Shown in pieces: positions 37,743 to 46,379 of a DNA stretch of 64,000 bases. Location of the stretch: the NCBI RefSeq assembly GCF_900155475.1, contig NZ_FXAM01000001.1:3730881-3794880 (forward strand), read 5' to 3'. A model generated the notes under the pieces. That model did not search any database. It was not told the DNA's origin and saw only the letters and a program-made list of their open reading frames with translations. Origin of the DNA: Methylomagnum ishizawai. Lineage in GTDB: Bacteria > Pseudomonadota > Gammaproteobacteria > Methylococcales > Methylococcaceae. The position numbers and the translations under genes were made by a program. Positions within the stretch are counted from its first letter, which is position 1. Each line of letters opens with the position of its first letter.

Positions 37743-39716
37743 ATGGCCAAAACAATAACGTCCCATACAAAAAACTCCCTTCTATTAGCGATAGGCACCG
37801 TCCTGGGCTTAACCCCCCTCCTAGCCCGCTCCGCCACTCCGCCCACCGTACAACTCGTCAGTCCCAGCTTCGTGGTAGCCGGTCAACCGACCCCGTTCGA
37901 GTACAAAATCACCATCGGCAATGACGGCATCCCAGTGAAGGGTAGCCTCATGCTGGGTTTCCACCATTCCTCGCAATGGAAAGGGACGCAGATATCAAAA
38001 CCCCAAGCACCGGGCTACGTATCGGTCGTGGGCAAAGTCCCCAATAACTTCAAGATCAAATTCAAGAAACTCCCCGCCAGCGCCTTCACCGCGAAAGGGG
38101 ACACGCTGTACAACCGCGGCATCGTGGCGGAAGTCGCCCAGCAACCCCTACAACCCGGCGAAGTCATCACCATCGCCATCGGCAGCGACCAATATGGCGG
38201 GATACAACAAAAGCTATCGGACGACCACCATGAACTCAGGGTCATGGCGGACCTCAACGCCGATGGCAAGTTCGATTGGAGCGCCTCGCCCCAATTCGAT
38301 GTGATCCCGGCCCCCACTCATCATTTCCTGCTGGTCGCGCCCTCGAAGGTGGTCGCGAACCAACCGTTCGACCTCCAGATACATGCCGAGGACGCCTTCA
38401 ACAACTTCGTCAACAACAGTTATTTCACCACCCCCGTGCCCGCCTATAACGGCAAGGTCACCATCACCGACGAAAAAGGCAACATCCTGGCGAAAGATAT
38501 CAAGCTCGACGATGGATGGGCGCTGACCCAGGTGCGGGTTTCGACCCCCGGCCCCCATTGGCTCACCGCCAGCGACGGCACGCTGAAGGGCGGCAGCAAC
38601 CCCTTCAAGGCTTTCAACCAGGAACCCAGCTACAAGATTTATTGGGGCGATATCCACGGCCACACCAAATTCTCCGACGGCCTGGGGGAAAACGCGGAAG
38701 AATATTTCTGGTACGCCCAGACAGGGCAGCACCTGGACGTGTGCGCGCTCAGCGACCACTCCCAGAAACACTGGCCGGAAACCATAGCCGCGGTCAAATC
38801 CTTCTATAAGCCGGGGGAATTCGTGACCCTCCTCGGCTTCGAGGCCAGCCTGCCGGGTGGCCATATCAACCTGTATTTCCGTGGCGATACCGCCCCGCTC
38901 GTGGACGACTGGGCCAAACAGACCTATCAGGGCTTGACGAACAGTCTGGCCCAACAGTTCGGGACCGACCTCATCACCGGTCCCCACGCCTTCGGCCACG
39001 ACTCGAACGAACCCTACGCCTTCGGTGCCTGGAACGACACCGTGGAGCGCTTCGTCGAAGTCTATTCCAAGCACGGGGCCAGCGAATATCCCGGCAACCC
39101 CACCCCGCTGCTCAACGCCAGCAAGGATATGTCCCACTACCTACAGGGCGGGCTGGCCGCCGGGCGGCGTTTCGGGGTCATCGGCTCCGGGGACGGGCAC
39201 GATTCCCACCCAGGCCGGGCCTTCGGCGGGGCTTATCCCGGTGGATTGGTGGCCTTCCGCGCCAAGGAACTGACCCGGGAAGCCATCTTCAATGCCTGGC
39301 AGAACTTCCAGGTCTACGCCACCAGCGCGGACCGTATCTACCTGGACTTCACCATCAACGATTCGTGGATGGGGGCGCAACTCACCACCGGCGATCCCGT
39401 GCGGGTGCATTACGAAGTGATCGCCCAGACCCCACAGGTCAAAGCCGAACTGATCCGCAACAACACGGTGATCCGGAGCGACTCGTCGAAGCTGGGGCAT
39501 ATCAATATCGATTTCACCGACACCCCCACCGCCCCTAAAAACTTCTACTATCTGAGGGTCACCCAGAGCAATTCGGAACGCGCCTGGTCCACGCCGATTT
39601 GGATCGACAAACCCGGTGCGGCCGGCAAGGCGTCGGCACCGCCCGCGGTGGCCAACCCCCCGGCGGCACCCGCACGCCGGGCACCGGCCAGCGCCTCCGA
39701 CGACGACATGGACTGA
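37743..39716 (+). CDS. Exported DUF3604 (PHP-like) protein
   Basis: This 657-aa protein has a cleavable signal (LLLAIGTVLGLTPLLARSATPP) and is probably periplasmic. Residues about 40-290 look beta-rich with a calcium-type DLNADGKFDW repeat. The DUF3604 part (about 295-590) begins YKIYWGDIHGHTKFSDGLGEN, with metal-binding HGH and further CALSDHSQ and GSGDGHDSHPGRAFGG His/Asp clusters typical of PHP-like hydrolases. The C-terminal 40 residues are Ala/Pro-rich. It has its own strong promoter and a hairpin after the stop. The substrate is unknown. Confidence 0.85.
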   Translation: MAKTITSHTKNSLLLAIGTVLGLTPLLARSATPPTVQLVSPSFVVAGQPTPFEYKITIGNDGIPVKGSLMLGFHHSSQWKGTQISKPQAPGYVSVVGKVPNNFKIKFKKLPASAFTAKGDTLYNRGIVAEVAQQPLQPGEVITIAIGSDQYGGIQQKLSDDHHELRVMADLNADGKFDWSASPQFDVIPAPTHHFLLVAPSKVVANQPFDLQIHAEDAFNNFVNNSYFTTPVPAYNGKVTITDEKGNILAKDIKLDDGWALTQVRVSTPGPHWLTASDGTLKGGSNPFKAFNQEPSYKIYWGDIHGHTKFSDGLGENAEEYFWYAQTGQHLDVCALSDHSQKHWPETIAAVKSFYKPGEFVTLLGFEASLPGGHINLYFRGDTAPLVDDWAKQTYQGLTNSLAQQFGTDLITGPHAFGHDSNEPYAFGAWNDTVERFVEVYSKHGASEYPGNPTPLLNASKDMSHYLQGGLAAGRRFGVIGSGDGHDSHPGRAFGGAYPGGLVAFRAKELTREAIFNAWQNFQVYATSADRIYLDFTINDSWMGAQLTTGDPVRVHYEVIAQTPQVKAELIRNNTVIRSDSSKLGHINIDFTDTPTAPKNFYYLRVTQSNSERAWSTPIWIDKPGAAGKASAPPAVANPPAAPARRAPASASDDDMD

Positions 39717-39727
39717 TCGTATCCCCA

Positions 39728-39759
39728 CCGGGGAGCGCGGCGCGATCCCGGCTCCCCGG
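39728..39759 (+). terminator. Hairpin after DUF3604 gene
   Basis: CCGGGGAGC (39728-39736) pairs perfectly with GCTCCCCGG (39751-39759), beginning 12 bp after the stop. No T-run follows directly. Confidence 0.5.
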
Positions 39760-40026
39760 CGGACAAGCACGGCACCCAGGCACCCGGTCAATCGGCGGCT
39801 TGGGAACCCGGCCCGCCGGACCCCGCACCAAGCCGGCCCAACCCCGCCCCAAATCGCCCTCGTCGCGCTGTCATAAAGCCCACATAATCCACAGCGTCAT
39901 CCGGGCCTTGTCGCGAACCCAACAAAATCAAGCCCCTAGGCCGCGTGACGGTAGCAATCCCGACATTGGCGGGTTTTTTGCTTTATGCCAGCCTAAAAAC
40001 CCACGCCCCAAGGAGACTCCACGCCG
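39760..40026 (+). promoter_or_regulatory. nifLA upstream region
   Basis: This region must hold the nifLA promoter. A weak hairpin CCCG-acattgg-CGGG followed by six Ts (39959-39979) sits 48 bp before nifL and could be a terminator or attenuator. I found no clear sigma-54 box (GG-N10-GC in consensus context) or NifA-binding TGT-N10-ACA pair. The ribosome site AAGGAGA precedes the nifL ATG by about 10 nt. Confidence 0.45.
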
Positions 40027-41625
40027 ATGCGATATGAGCAAGCGTTACGCACGCTGAACCCCGACACCGGCAAGGCACTGGCCGGGTTGCCCGAACCCTC
40101 CACCGAGAATCCCCAGATGACCCCCCTGCGACTCTTCATGGAAACCATGGACCAATCGCCCGTCGCGATCTCCATCACCGACCAACGCGCCAACATCATC
40201 TACGTCAACCAAGCCTTCACCCGCATCACCGGCTACAGCCCCGAGGAAGCCATCGGCCGCAACGAGTCCATGCTCTCCGACAAGATCACGCCGAAACGGG
40301 TCTACCAAGACCTATGGGCCACGTTGGGCCAGAAGAAGGTCTGGCAGGGCGTCCTGGTCAACCGCCACAAGACCCAGGGCAAATACCTGGCCGACCTCAC
40401 CATCGCCCCCATGCTGGACGAGCGCGGCGAACTCACCCATTACATCGGCATCCACCGCGACGTGACCGAGTTCTACGGCCTGGAGCAAAAGGTCAAGAAC
40501 CAGAAGAAGCTGATCGAGACCGTGGTCGATTCCATCCCGGTCGCCACCGTCCTGCTCGACGCCGGGGACCGGGTGGTGTTCGACAACCTGGTCTACAAGG
40601 GCTTGACCAGCGAACTGGGCGTGGCCGAACCCGTCCAGTTGTTCCTGAAAATGCTGCGCGAAGAAATCGGCGACCGCTGGCACGACCTCGAACGCCGCGG
40701 CAAAAGCTTCCGCAACCACGAAATCCGGGTCGATCTCGGCGGCTACCGGCCCCCGCGCTGGTTTTCCTGCGCCGGTACCTGGTTCTCGGAGAACGATATC
40801 GGCGTGGAGGCTTATTTCCAGCAGCGCCAGCAAACCTACCTGCTGCTGACCCTGACCGATATCACCCAGCAAAAGCGCCAACAAGAGGAAATCCGCATCA
40901 ATGCGCTCAAAGCCATCATGGCCGACGAGGAACGCATCCAGAGCCTTCGGGAAACCCTGTCCGGGGTGATCCACCAGGTCCAAGCCCCGGTCAACATGCT
41001 CTCCGCCGCCCTGAACATGCTGGAACGCCGCCGCCGCAACGGCGACGACAACGCCGCGCTGGCGGGGCTATTGAAACAAGCCTTGGATTCGGGCCAGGAC
41101 ACCGTCGCCACCCTGCAAGGCTGCATGCCCGACCCCGACCCAGCCAAGGTCGCCCCGGTCAACATCAACCAAGTCCTGCACGAGGTGCTGATCCTCTTGA
41201 CGCCGAGGCTGCTGGCCGACGGCATCATCATCGAATGGCAACCGACGCCGGTCCTTCCCACCATCATGGCGCTGGAAAACCGCCTCCGCGCCATGTTCAA
41301 GCAACTCTTGGAGAACGCCATCGACGCCATGCGCCAAAATGGTGCGAAGCCACGCGAACTCAGGATCGCCACCCGGCCCGAAGCCGACCTGATCCACATC
41401 GTGATCGAGGATTCCGGTCCCGGCATCCCGGTGGAACTCAGGACCAAGGTGTTCGAGCCGTTCTTCTCCACCAAGGGCGGGGCCGGCCGGCAAGCGGGCA
41501 TGGGCCTCGCCATGGTGCAGGACGTGGTGAACAGCCACGCTGGAATGATTATGATCGACCCGGAGTACCAAGATGGCTGCCGTATCCGCCTGCAATTCGA
41601 CATACACCATTCCGCCGCGAATTAA
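40027..41625 (+). CDS. nifL: NifL, redox/nitrogen-sensing anti-activator of NifA
   Basis: This 532-aa protein has a PAS domain at about 30-150 (SPVAISITDQRANIIYVNQAF, with the ITGYSPEEAIG loop typical of the FAD-binding NifL PAS1), a second PAS near 160-280 and a kinase-like region. The H-box is replaced by SGVIHQVQAPVNML, and the GHKL ATPase-like domain has LLENAIDAMRQN and EDSGPGIPVE. NifL binds NifA directly and inhibits it under oxygen or fixed nitrogen and is not a functional kinase. It ends 10 bp before nifA, so the two are co-transcribed and coupled. Confidence 0.93.
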   Translation: MRYEQALRTLNPDTGKALAGLPEPSTENPQMTPLRLFMETMDQSPVAISITDQRANIIYVNQAFTRITGYSPEEAIGRNESMLSDKITPKRVYQDLWATLGQKKVWQGVLVNRHKTQGKYLADLTIAPMLDERGELTHYIGIHRDVTEFYGLEQKVKNQKKLIETVVDSIPVATVLLDAGDRVVFDNLVYKGLTSELGVAEPVQLFLKMLREEIGDRWHDLERRGKSFRNHEIRVDLGGYRPPRWFSCAGTWFSENDIGVEAYFQQRQQTYLLLTLTDITQQKRQQEEIRINALKAIMADEERIQSLRETLSGVIHQVQAPVNMLSAALNMLERRRRNGDDNAALAGLLKQALDSGQDTVATLQGCMPDPDPAKVAPVNINQVLHEVLILLTPRLLADGIIIEWQPTPVLPTIMALENRLRAMFKQLLENAIDAMRQNGAKPRELRIATRPEADLIHIVIEDSGPGIPVELRTKVFEPFFSTKGGAGRQAGMGLAMVQDVVNSHAGMIMIDPEYQDGCRIRLQFDIHHSAAN

Positions 41626-41635
41626 GGGGATTTCC

Positions 41636-43186
41636 ATGGTTGAACGCACTGAACTCGTCGAGCATGAGTTGGACGCGTTATATCAAGTCAGCCGGGTTTT
41701 GAACGGCACCCTGAGCTTGCAGGACAAACTCCGGCAGGTGTTGGAGGTGCTGCACCAGCGGGCCGGCATGAGGGCCGGACTCATCACCCTCCGGGAACTG
41801 GACAGCGACGCGCTGTCGGTGTGCGCGGTACACCGCGAAGGCGGCGAACCCCTGGACGACAAGGTGAGCTACCAACCGGGCGAAGGCCTGGTCGGGGCCA
41901 TCCTGGACAAGGGCGACACCCTCATCGTCGAGCGCCTCGCCGAGGAACCCCGCTTCCTGGGGAAGCTCAAGCTCTACGACCCGGAACTGCCCTTCATCGG
42001 CTCGCCCATCCATGTCGGCGACAACGAGATGGTCGGCGTCCTGGCCGCCCAGCCGGTGGCCAACGATTGGCTCAGGGACCGCGCCCGCTTCATGGAGATG
42101 GTCGCCAACCTCATTGCCCAGAGCGCGGGGCTGTTGCGCAGCATGGAGCAGAAGCAGCGCGATTTGGCGATGGAGCGCGACCAGCTCAAGCAGACCCTGC
42201 GCAAGAACTACCGCTTCGAGAACATCATCGGCCACGCCCAGCCCATGATGCGGGTATTGGAACTGGTGCGGCAGGTGTCGAAATGGAACACCACGGTGCT
42301 GATCCGGGGCGAATCCGGCACGGGTAAAGAGGTCATCGCCAACGCCATCCATTACAACTCGGCCTGCGCCAACGGACCGTTCCTCCGGCTGAACTGCGCG
42401 GCCCTGCCCGACAACCTGCTGGAATCCGAATTGTTCGGCCACGAGAAGGGCGCGTTCAGCGGCGCGGTGACGCTACGCAAGGGGCGCTTCGAGCTGGCCC
42501 ACAACGGCACCTTGTTCCTGGACGAAATCGGCGAGATTTCCCCGGCGTTCCAGGCCAAACTGCTACGGGTGATCCAGGAGGGCGAATTCGAGCGGGTCGG
42601 CGGCAGCCAGACCCTCAAGGTCAACGTCCGCATCATCGCCGCCACCAACCGCGACCTGGAATACGAGGTGGACGAGGGCCGGTTCCGCGAGGATTTGTAT
42701 TACCGCCTCAACGTCATGCCCATCCATCTGCCACCCTTGCGCGAGCGTTTGGAGGACATCCCGGAACTCGCCCGCTTCCTGCTGGGGCGGATTTCCAAGC
42801 AACAGGGCGGGCGGCCCTTGGAACTCAAGGAGAGCGCCATCCGCCTGTTGATGCGTTATAGCTGGCCGGGCAACGTGCGCGAACTGGAAAACCGCATCGA
42901 ACGCGCCGCCATCATGAGCCCCGATGGGGTGATCGACCGCGATGTGCTGGCCCTGAGCGGCTTCGAGGACGATTTGAACACGCCCGCGCCCAAGCCTTCC
43001 TCCGCCAGCAGCAAGGAAGCCACCATCGACTTCACCGACGAGAGCCTAGACGAACGCGAACGGGTCATCGCGGCCCTGGAGCAATCGGGCTGGGTACAGG
43101 CCAAGGCTGCGCGTTTGCTCAACATGACGCCGCGGCAGATCGCTTACCGGGTGCAGACTTTGAATATCAAGATGAAAAGAATCTGA
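41636..43186 (+). CDS. nifA: NifA, sigma-54-dependent activator of nitrogen fixation genes
   Basis: This 516-aa enhancer-binding protein has an N-terminal GAF domain (about 20-170), an AAA+ domain (about 200-435; Walker A GESGTGKE from residue 225; sigma-54 loop GAFSGA at 272-277 instead of the usual GAFTGA; Walker B LFLDEIGEI) and a Fis-type HTH at the C terminus (AKAARLLNMTPRQIAYRVQT). The interdomain Cys motif of rhizobial NifA is absent, as expected for a NifL-controlled NifA. The start follows AAGGGGA. The last codons lie inside the integration repeat of the downstream mobile element. Confidence 0.95.
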   Translation: MVERTELVEHELDALYQVSRVLNGTLSLQDKLRQVLEVLHQRAGMRAGLITLRELDSDALSVCAVHREGGEPLDDKVSYQPGEGLVGAILDKGDTLIVERLAEEPRFLGKLKLYDPELPFIGSPIHVGDNEMVGVLAAQPVANDWLRDRARFMEMVANLIAQSAGLLRSMEQKQRDLAMERDQLKQTLRKNYRFENIIGHAQPMMRVLELVRQVSKWNTTVLIRGESGTGKEVIANAIHYNSACANGPFLRLNCAALPDNLLESELFGHEKGAFSGAVTLRKGRFELAHNGTLFLDEIGEISPAFQAKLLRVIQEGEFERVGGSQTLKVNVRIIAATNRDLEYEVDEGRFREDLYYRLNVMPIHLPPLRERLEDIPELARFLLGRISKQQGGRPLELKESAIRLLMRYSWPGNVRELENRIERAAIMSPDGVIDRDVLALSGFEDDLNTPAPKPSSASSKEATIDFTDESLDERERVIAALEQSGWVQAKAARLLNMTPRQIAYRVQTLNIKMKRI

Positions 43187-43252
43187 GCGCATTTCACCCC
43201 GTGTCACCCCGTCGCATTTTTCATCTAAAGCCCTGATTCTCAGGGCTTTTTT
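43170..43252 (+). repeat. attL: left 83-bp direct repeat of the nifA element
   Basis: These 83 bp are identical to 55252-55334. They cover the last five codons and stop of nifA, a spacer and the terminator hairpin. A second block (43267-43304) matches 55348-55385 exactly over 38 bp. This is the left junction of a site-specific integrative element. Confidence 0.9.
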
Positions 43253-43253
43253 T
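43229..43253 (+). terminator. nifA intrinsic terminator
   Basis: AGCCCTGA (43229-43236), loop TTC, TCAGGGCT (43240-43247), then a run of seven Ts. It is a textbook Rho-independent terminator 42 bp after the nifA stop, and is duplicated in the right attachment site (55311-55334). Confidence 0.9.
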
Positions 43254-43296
43254 ATGTCACCCCGTCGCATCCCATCGCACCGAATCGCATTGTTTG

Positions 43297-43449
43297 GGTG
43301 TACCCAAGGGTGTACCCTTTTTTTGGGTACACCCCGGCCCCTTCTGAATCTTCCCCAAAAACACGCACCAACATGGTGCTTTAACGGGTAAAAAGCCAGT
43401 AACCACGCGGGTTTGAGGCCGAAAAAATGGGTACACCCTTGGGTACACC
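43297..43449. repeat. Left arm-type sites, five GGTGTACC motifs
   Basis: GGTGTACC occurs at 43297-43304 and 43309-43316; its reverse complement GGTACACC occurs at 43326-43333, 43430-43437 and 43442-43449. Two of the groups are spaced exactly 12 bp. They lie between the attachment core and the integrase start, where a P4-type integrase is expected to bind arm sites. Confidence 0.65.
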
Positions 43450-43506
43450 CCCCTTTGAATAGGTCGGCTTACTACCCCCCACTTTGAATATGACGAAGGC
43501 GCGAGC

Positions 43507-44775
43507 ATGGGCAAACTCACGGACCTGGAAATCAAGCGCAGGATCGAGGCCGGACAGGCTTTCGAGGGGCTGAGCGATGGCGACGGGCTTTACCTGCGCT
43601 GGCCCAAAGGACCGGACGGCAAGCCGTCCTACAAGAAGCCGATATGGCGGTTCCGCTACAAGATCGACGGCAAGACCCGCGTCATGAATATCGGCGCTTA
43701 TGGAGCGCTGGGACTTGCTGACGCCCGGAAGCTGATTCGGGAACTGCGGGCGCGGGTGGCGCTGGGCTTCGATCCGGCCATGGAGAAGCGCCAGCGCAAG
43801 GCAGAGAACCGCGCCCAGGCGGAAATTCAAAGCCTTGTCCGCACGGTGTCCCAACTGGCCGATGAATTCTTCGCCCGCTACGTGGACGGGAAGTTGAAGC
43901 GCCCCGAGACGATCCGGCAACGGTTGGACCTGTACGTCAAGCGGTCCCTCATCGGCGGTTTGCCCGTGGATCAAGTCAAGCCGCTGCACATCGACCAGGT
44001 GCTTACCGGCATCGTCGATACCGGCAAGCTGCGCACGGCGAACGACATACTTCGGTGGCTCAAGCGGATATTCGATTTCGGGGTGACCCGGCATTATCTG
44101 GAGACCAACCCGGCGGCGGCTTTCGGTGTGCGGGACGCGGGCGGTTCGGAGAAGTCGCGGGAGCGGGCGCTGTCCTTGGGCGAGGTGGCGGCGCTGTTCG
44201 AGGCCATGAAGGCATCGGCCACTTTCAGCCCCCAGAACGCCCTGGCCGTCCGGCTGTTGTTGGCGCTGGGCGTCCGCAAGATGGAACTCTTGGGAGCGCC
44301 TTGGGAGGAATTCGACCTGGATTCCGGCGTCTGGTACCTTCCGGCGATGCGGGCCAAGAACGAAAAGGACATCCGCATTCCCTTGCCGCCGCTGGCGGTC
44401 GATATGCTGCGCGAGCTGCACGTCCTGGCCTGTGGGAGCGCCTTCGTCTTTCCGCGCCGGGGCGGGGTGGGCCGGATCGATAAGCCCATGGCCGAATCGA
44501 CCTTGAATACCGCCCTTCATTCCCTGCCGCATGGCTTGGAGCCGTTCACGGTCCATGACTTCCGGCGCACCGTCCGTACCCAACTGGCGGCGCTGAACAT
44601 CCCGCCGCATATCTGCGAACGGTGCTTGAACCATGCGATTCCGGGGATTGCCGGGGTTTACGACCGCTTCGACTATTTCGAGGAACGCAAGGCGGCGCTG
44701 GGCGCTTGGGCCGCTGTGCTGGCCGGGCTGGAATCGGGTTCCAAGGTGGTGCCGATCCGGGGGCGGAAGGATTGA
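43507..44775 (+). CDS. int: Tyrosine recombinase (P4-type integrase, DUF4102)
   Basis: This 422-aa integrase has an N-terminal DUF4102 arm-binding domain (LSDGDGLYLRW, NIGAYGALGLADARKL), a core-binding domain and a catalytic domain. The catalytic set is Arg257 (LGVRKMELL), His350 and Arg353 (VHDFRRT), His376 (CLNHA) and Tyr385 (GVYDRF). It would catalyse excision and integration at the 83-bp repeat overlapping nifA. It is adjacent to attL and transcribed inward, in the usual P4 layout. Confidence 0.95.
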   Translation: MGKLTDLEIKRRIEAGQAFEGLSDGDGLYLRWPKGPDGKPSYKKPIWRFRYKIDGKTRVMNIGAYGALGLADARKLIRELRARVALGFDPAMEKRQRKAENRAQAEIQSLVRTVSQLADEFFARYVDGKLKRPETIRQRLDLYVKRSLIGGLPVDQVKPLHIDQVLTGIVDTGKLRTANDILRWLKRIFDFGVTRHYLETNPAAAFGVRDAGGSEKSRERALSLGEVAALFEAMKASATFSPQNALAVRLLLALGVRKMELLGAPWEEFDLDSGVWYLPAMRAKNEKDIRIPLPPLAVDMLRELHVLACGSAFVFPRRGGVGRIDKPMAESTLNTALHSLPHGLEPFTVHDFRRTVRTQLAALNIPPHICERCLNHAIPGIAGVYDRFDYFEERKAALGAWAAVLAGLESGSKVVPIRGRKD

Positions 44776-44870
44776 ACCCGCGTTCCACTTCGCCCCGTTG
44801 CATGGCGTATCATTCCAAGCGGACCGCGACCGTTGGAGCGGCGCATCGACACCACCGGGAGAATCCCCCC

Positions 44871-45059
44871 ATGTGTGAATCAGCCACTTTGGAACGCATC
44901 ACCCAAGCCGTGCGCGGCTTGCCGGAACCTTTGGCGGAAAAGGTTTTGGAATATATCGAAGACTTAGCCGACATTGCCGAGGCGAACGCCCGGCTTGCCG
45001 ATCCGCAACCCGCCATCCCCTTGGAAGACATCATCCGTGAATTCGATTTGGAAGGTTGA
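44871..45059 (+). CDS. Antitoxin of a RelE-type toxin-antitoxin pair
   Basis: This 62-aa acidic protein (MCESATLERITQAVRGLPEP onward) ends with the typical C-terminal IPLEDIIREFDLEG of small RelB-type antitoxins. It precedes and overlaps a RelE-like toxin by 23 bp. It should neutralise the toxin and autoregulate the operon. The DNA-binding fold is not identifiable from sequence alone. Confidence 0.75.
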   Translation: MCESATLERITQAVRGLPEPLAEKVLEYIEDLADIAEANARLADPQPAIPLEDIIREFDLEG

Positions 45060-45303
45060 CTTCGATCCTAGGGCGCGGGCCGACTTCGCCAAACTGGACA
45101 AGCCCGTTCAACAGCGCATCGTCAAGTTCCTAGGCCGCTTGACGGTCGATCCAAGGCAACACGGCGCGGCGCTGCAAGGGGAAACCTTGGGCAACTATTG
45201 GAAATACCGTGTCGGGGATTACCGGCTTATCGCCGATATTCAAGACGGCAAGTTGACCGTGCTGGTTGTCGCCATCGGGCATCGTTCCAGAATCTACCGA
45301 TAA
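45037..45303 (+). CDS. RelE/ParE-family toxin
   Basis: This 88-aa protein, started at a GTG that gives a normal-length toxin (NSIWKVDFDPRARADFAKL), has the RelE superfamily pattern DKPVQQRIVKFLGRL, then GALQ-like GETLGNYWKYRVGDYRLIADI and HRSRIYR. RelE members cleave mRNA on the ribosome; ParE members poison gyrase, and the YRLIADI/RSRIYR ends favour RelE. It overlaps its antitoxin. Confidence 0.85.
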   Translation: MNSIWKVDFDPRARADFAKLDKPVQQRIVKFLGRLTVDPRQHGAALQGETLGNYWKYRVGDYRLIADIQDGKLTVLVVAIGHRSRIYR

Positions 45304-45399
45304 CCCCCACACCAAGGCGCGGTCATCAGCCTCCGAAGCATCGGCGAACTTCCCGTTCCGACCATGAGCAACTCGCCGCGCTGGTGTATCATGCCCGAC

Positions 45400-45493
45400 A
45401 GCCGCGCCTAGCCTTTGGCCGGGCGAACCATGGACCCCCTTTCACCCATGTTGGCGCGGCTCCCCACCTGAAAGGCCAGCCCGAAAGGGGGCT
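45400..45493 (+). ncRNA. C4-like structured RNA, copy 1
   Basis: This ~90-nt motif has outer stem CCGCGCC (45402-45408) with GGCGCGG (45453-45459) and an inner hairpin CATGG/CCATG (45429-45450). The loop CCTTTCA (45438-45444) is complementary to TGAAAGG (45469-45475). A 3' hairpin AGCCC/GGGCT (45478-45493) follows. The same architecture recurs at 46161 and 47697. It resembles C4 antisense RNA of P1/P4-type elements (recalled from the family, not searched). It lies upstream of the VapC-type pair. Confidence 0.6.
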
Positions 45494-45560
45494 ATCTCCA
45501 TTCCCGTTTCCCAAGGCCGGGGGAAACCCTCATATCCATCCCACCCCATGGGGAATAGCT

Positions 45561-45767
45561 ATGCCATCCGTAGCGGAAAGGGTCTATGAAATCACGCGGA
45601 ATCTGCCGGAATCGAAGGCGGCGGAAGTATTGAGGTTCGCCGAAGCCCTACAGGCCGAACCCGAGGCCGGGGAAGGCGATTTCTTCGCCCTGGCGGGTTT
45701 GTGGCAAGGCCGCGATATTGGCGCGGCGGCACTGCGGCGGAAGGCGTGGCCGGAGCGGTCCCGGTGA
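45561..45767 (+). CDS. Antitoxin of PIN-domain toxin
   Basis: This 68-aa protein (MPSVAERVYEITRNLPESKA, then EVLRFAEALQ) resembles small DUF2281/VapB-like antitoxins that often precede PIN toxins. Its stop overlaps the toxin start in GTGA. It begins 68 nt after the end of C4-like copy 1. Confidence 0.7.
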   Translation: MPSVAERVYEITRNLPESKAAEVLRFAEALQAEPEAGEGDFFALAGLWQGRDIGAAALRRKAWPERSR

Positions 45768-46147
45768 TTCTCTGCGATACGAACATCCTGATCGAGTTCT
45801 ACAAGAACAATCCGGCCATTGTCCAAGCGCTTCGGGCCATCGGGCCTAGCGCCCTGGCCGTGAGTGTCGTCACCCAAGCCGAGTTGTATTTCGGGGCGTT
45901 GAACAAACGGGAGCTATCGAGTATCCGCCGACATTTGGCGTTGATCCGGTGTATTCCCTTGGATGGGGCTATCTCGGGGCGGTTCGTCGAATTGATGGAA
46001 ACCTATTCCCTGAGCCATGGCTTGGCGATCCCGGACGCGCTCATCGCGGCGACGGCCTTGGTTCATTCCCTGGAACTCTACACGCTGAACACCAAAGATT
46101 TCCGGTTCATCGCGGGCTTGGGCCTGTATATGCCCAATACCCACTGA
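45764..46147 (+). CDS. vapC: PIN-domain toxin (VapC-like)
   Basis: This 127-aa PIN nuclease has the acidic active-site set: Asp in VILCDTNILIEF, Glu in VVTQAELYFGAL, Asp in LAIPDALIAATAL and a late Asp in LNTKDFRFI. VapC toxins cut tRNA or rRNA. The GTG start at 45764 gives the normal length and a 4-bp overlap with the antitoxin. It lies immediately before C4-like copy 2. Confidence 0.9.
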   Translation: MILCDTNILIEFYKNNPAIVQALRAIGPSALAVSVVTQAELYFGALNKRELSSIRRHLALIRCIPLDGAISGRFVELMETYSLSHGLAIPDALIAATALVHSLELYTLNTKDFRFIAGLGLYMPNTH

Positions 46148-46160
46148 CCGGACAGAAAAC

Positions 46161-46253
46161 AGCCGCGCCTAGCCTTTGGCCGGGCGAACCATGGGCACCC
46201 TTTCACCCATGTTGGCGCGACTCCCCACCTGAAAGGCCAGCTCAAAAGTGGCT
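46161..46253 (+). ncRNA. C4-like structured RNA, copy 2
   Basis: The same motif has outer stem CGCGCC (from 46164) with GGCGCG (46214-46219), inner hairpin CATGGG/CCCATG, loop CCTTTCA (46199-46205) complementary to TGAAAGG (46230-46236), and a weakened 3' hairpin (46239-46253). It begins 13 bp after the PIN toxin stop and is 127 nt upstream of the AT-rich coiled-coil gene at 46380. Confidence 0.6.
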
Positions 46254-46379
46254 GCACTTATTATTTTTCTAAGCCAAAGATAATCCCCGCATTGTCCATT
46301 TCTTGCTTTTAATCCACGAGGGAAATCCCCCGGCTTTATCGGGAGATTGTTACTTAACAAATAGCTTTTTAGGTGCGTT

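Noticed and set aside
39760-40026. Sigma-54 promoter for nifLA
   Set aside because: No GG-N10-GC element in consensus context or upstream NifA site could be recognised.
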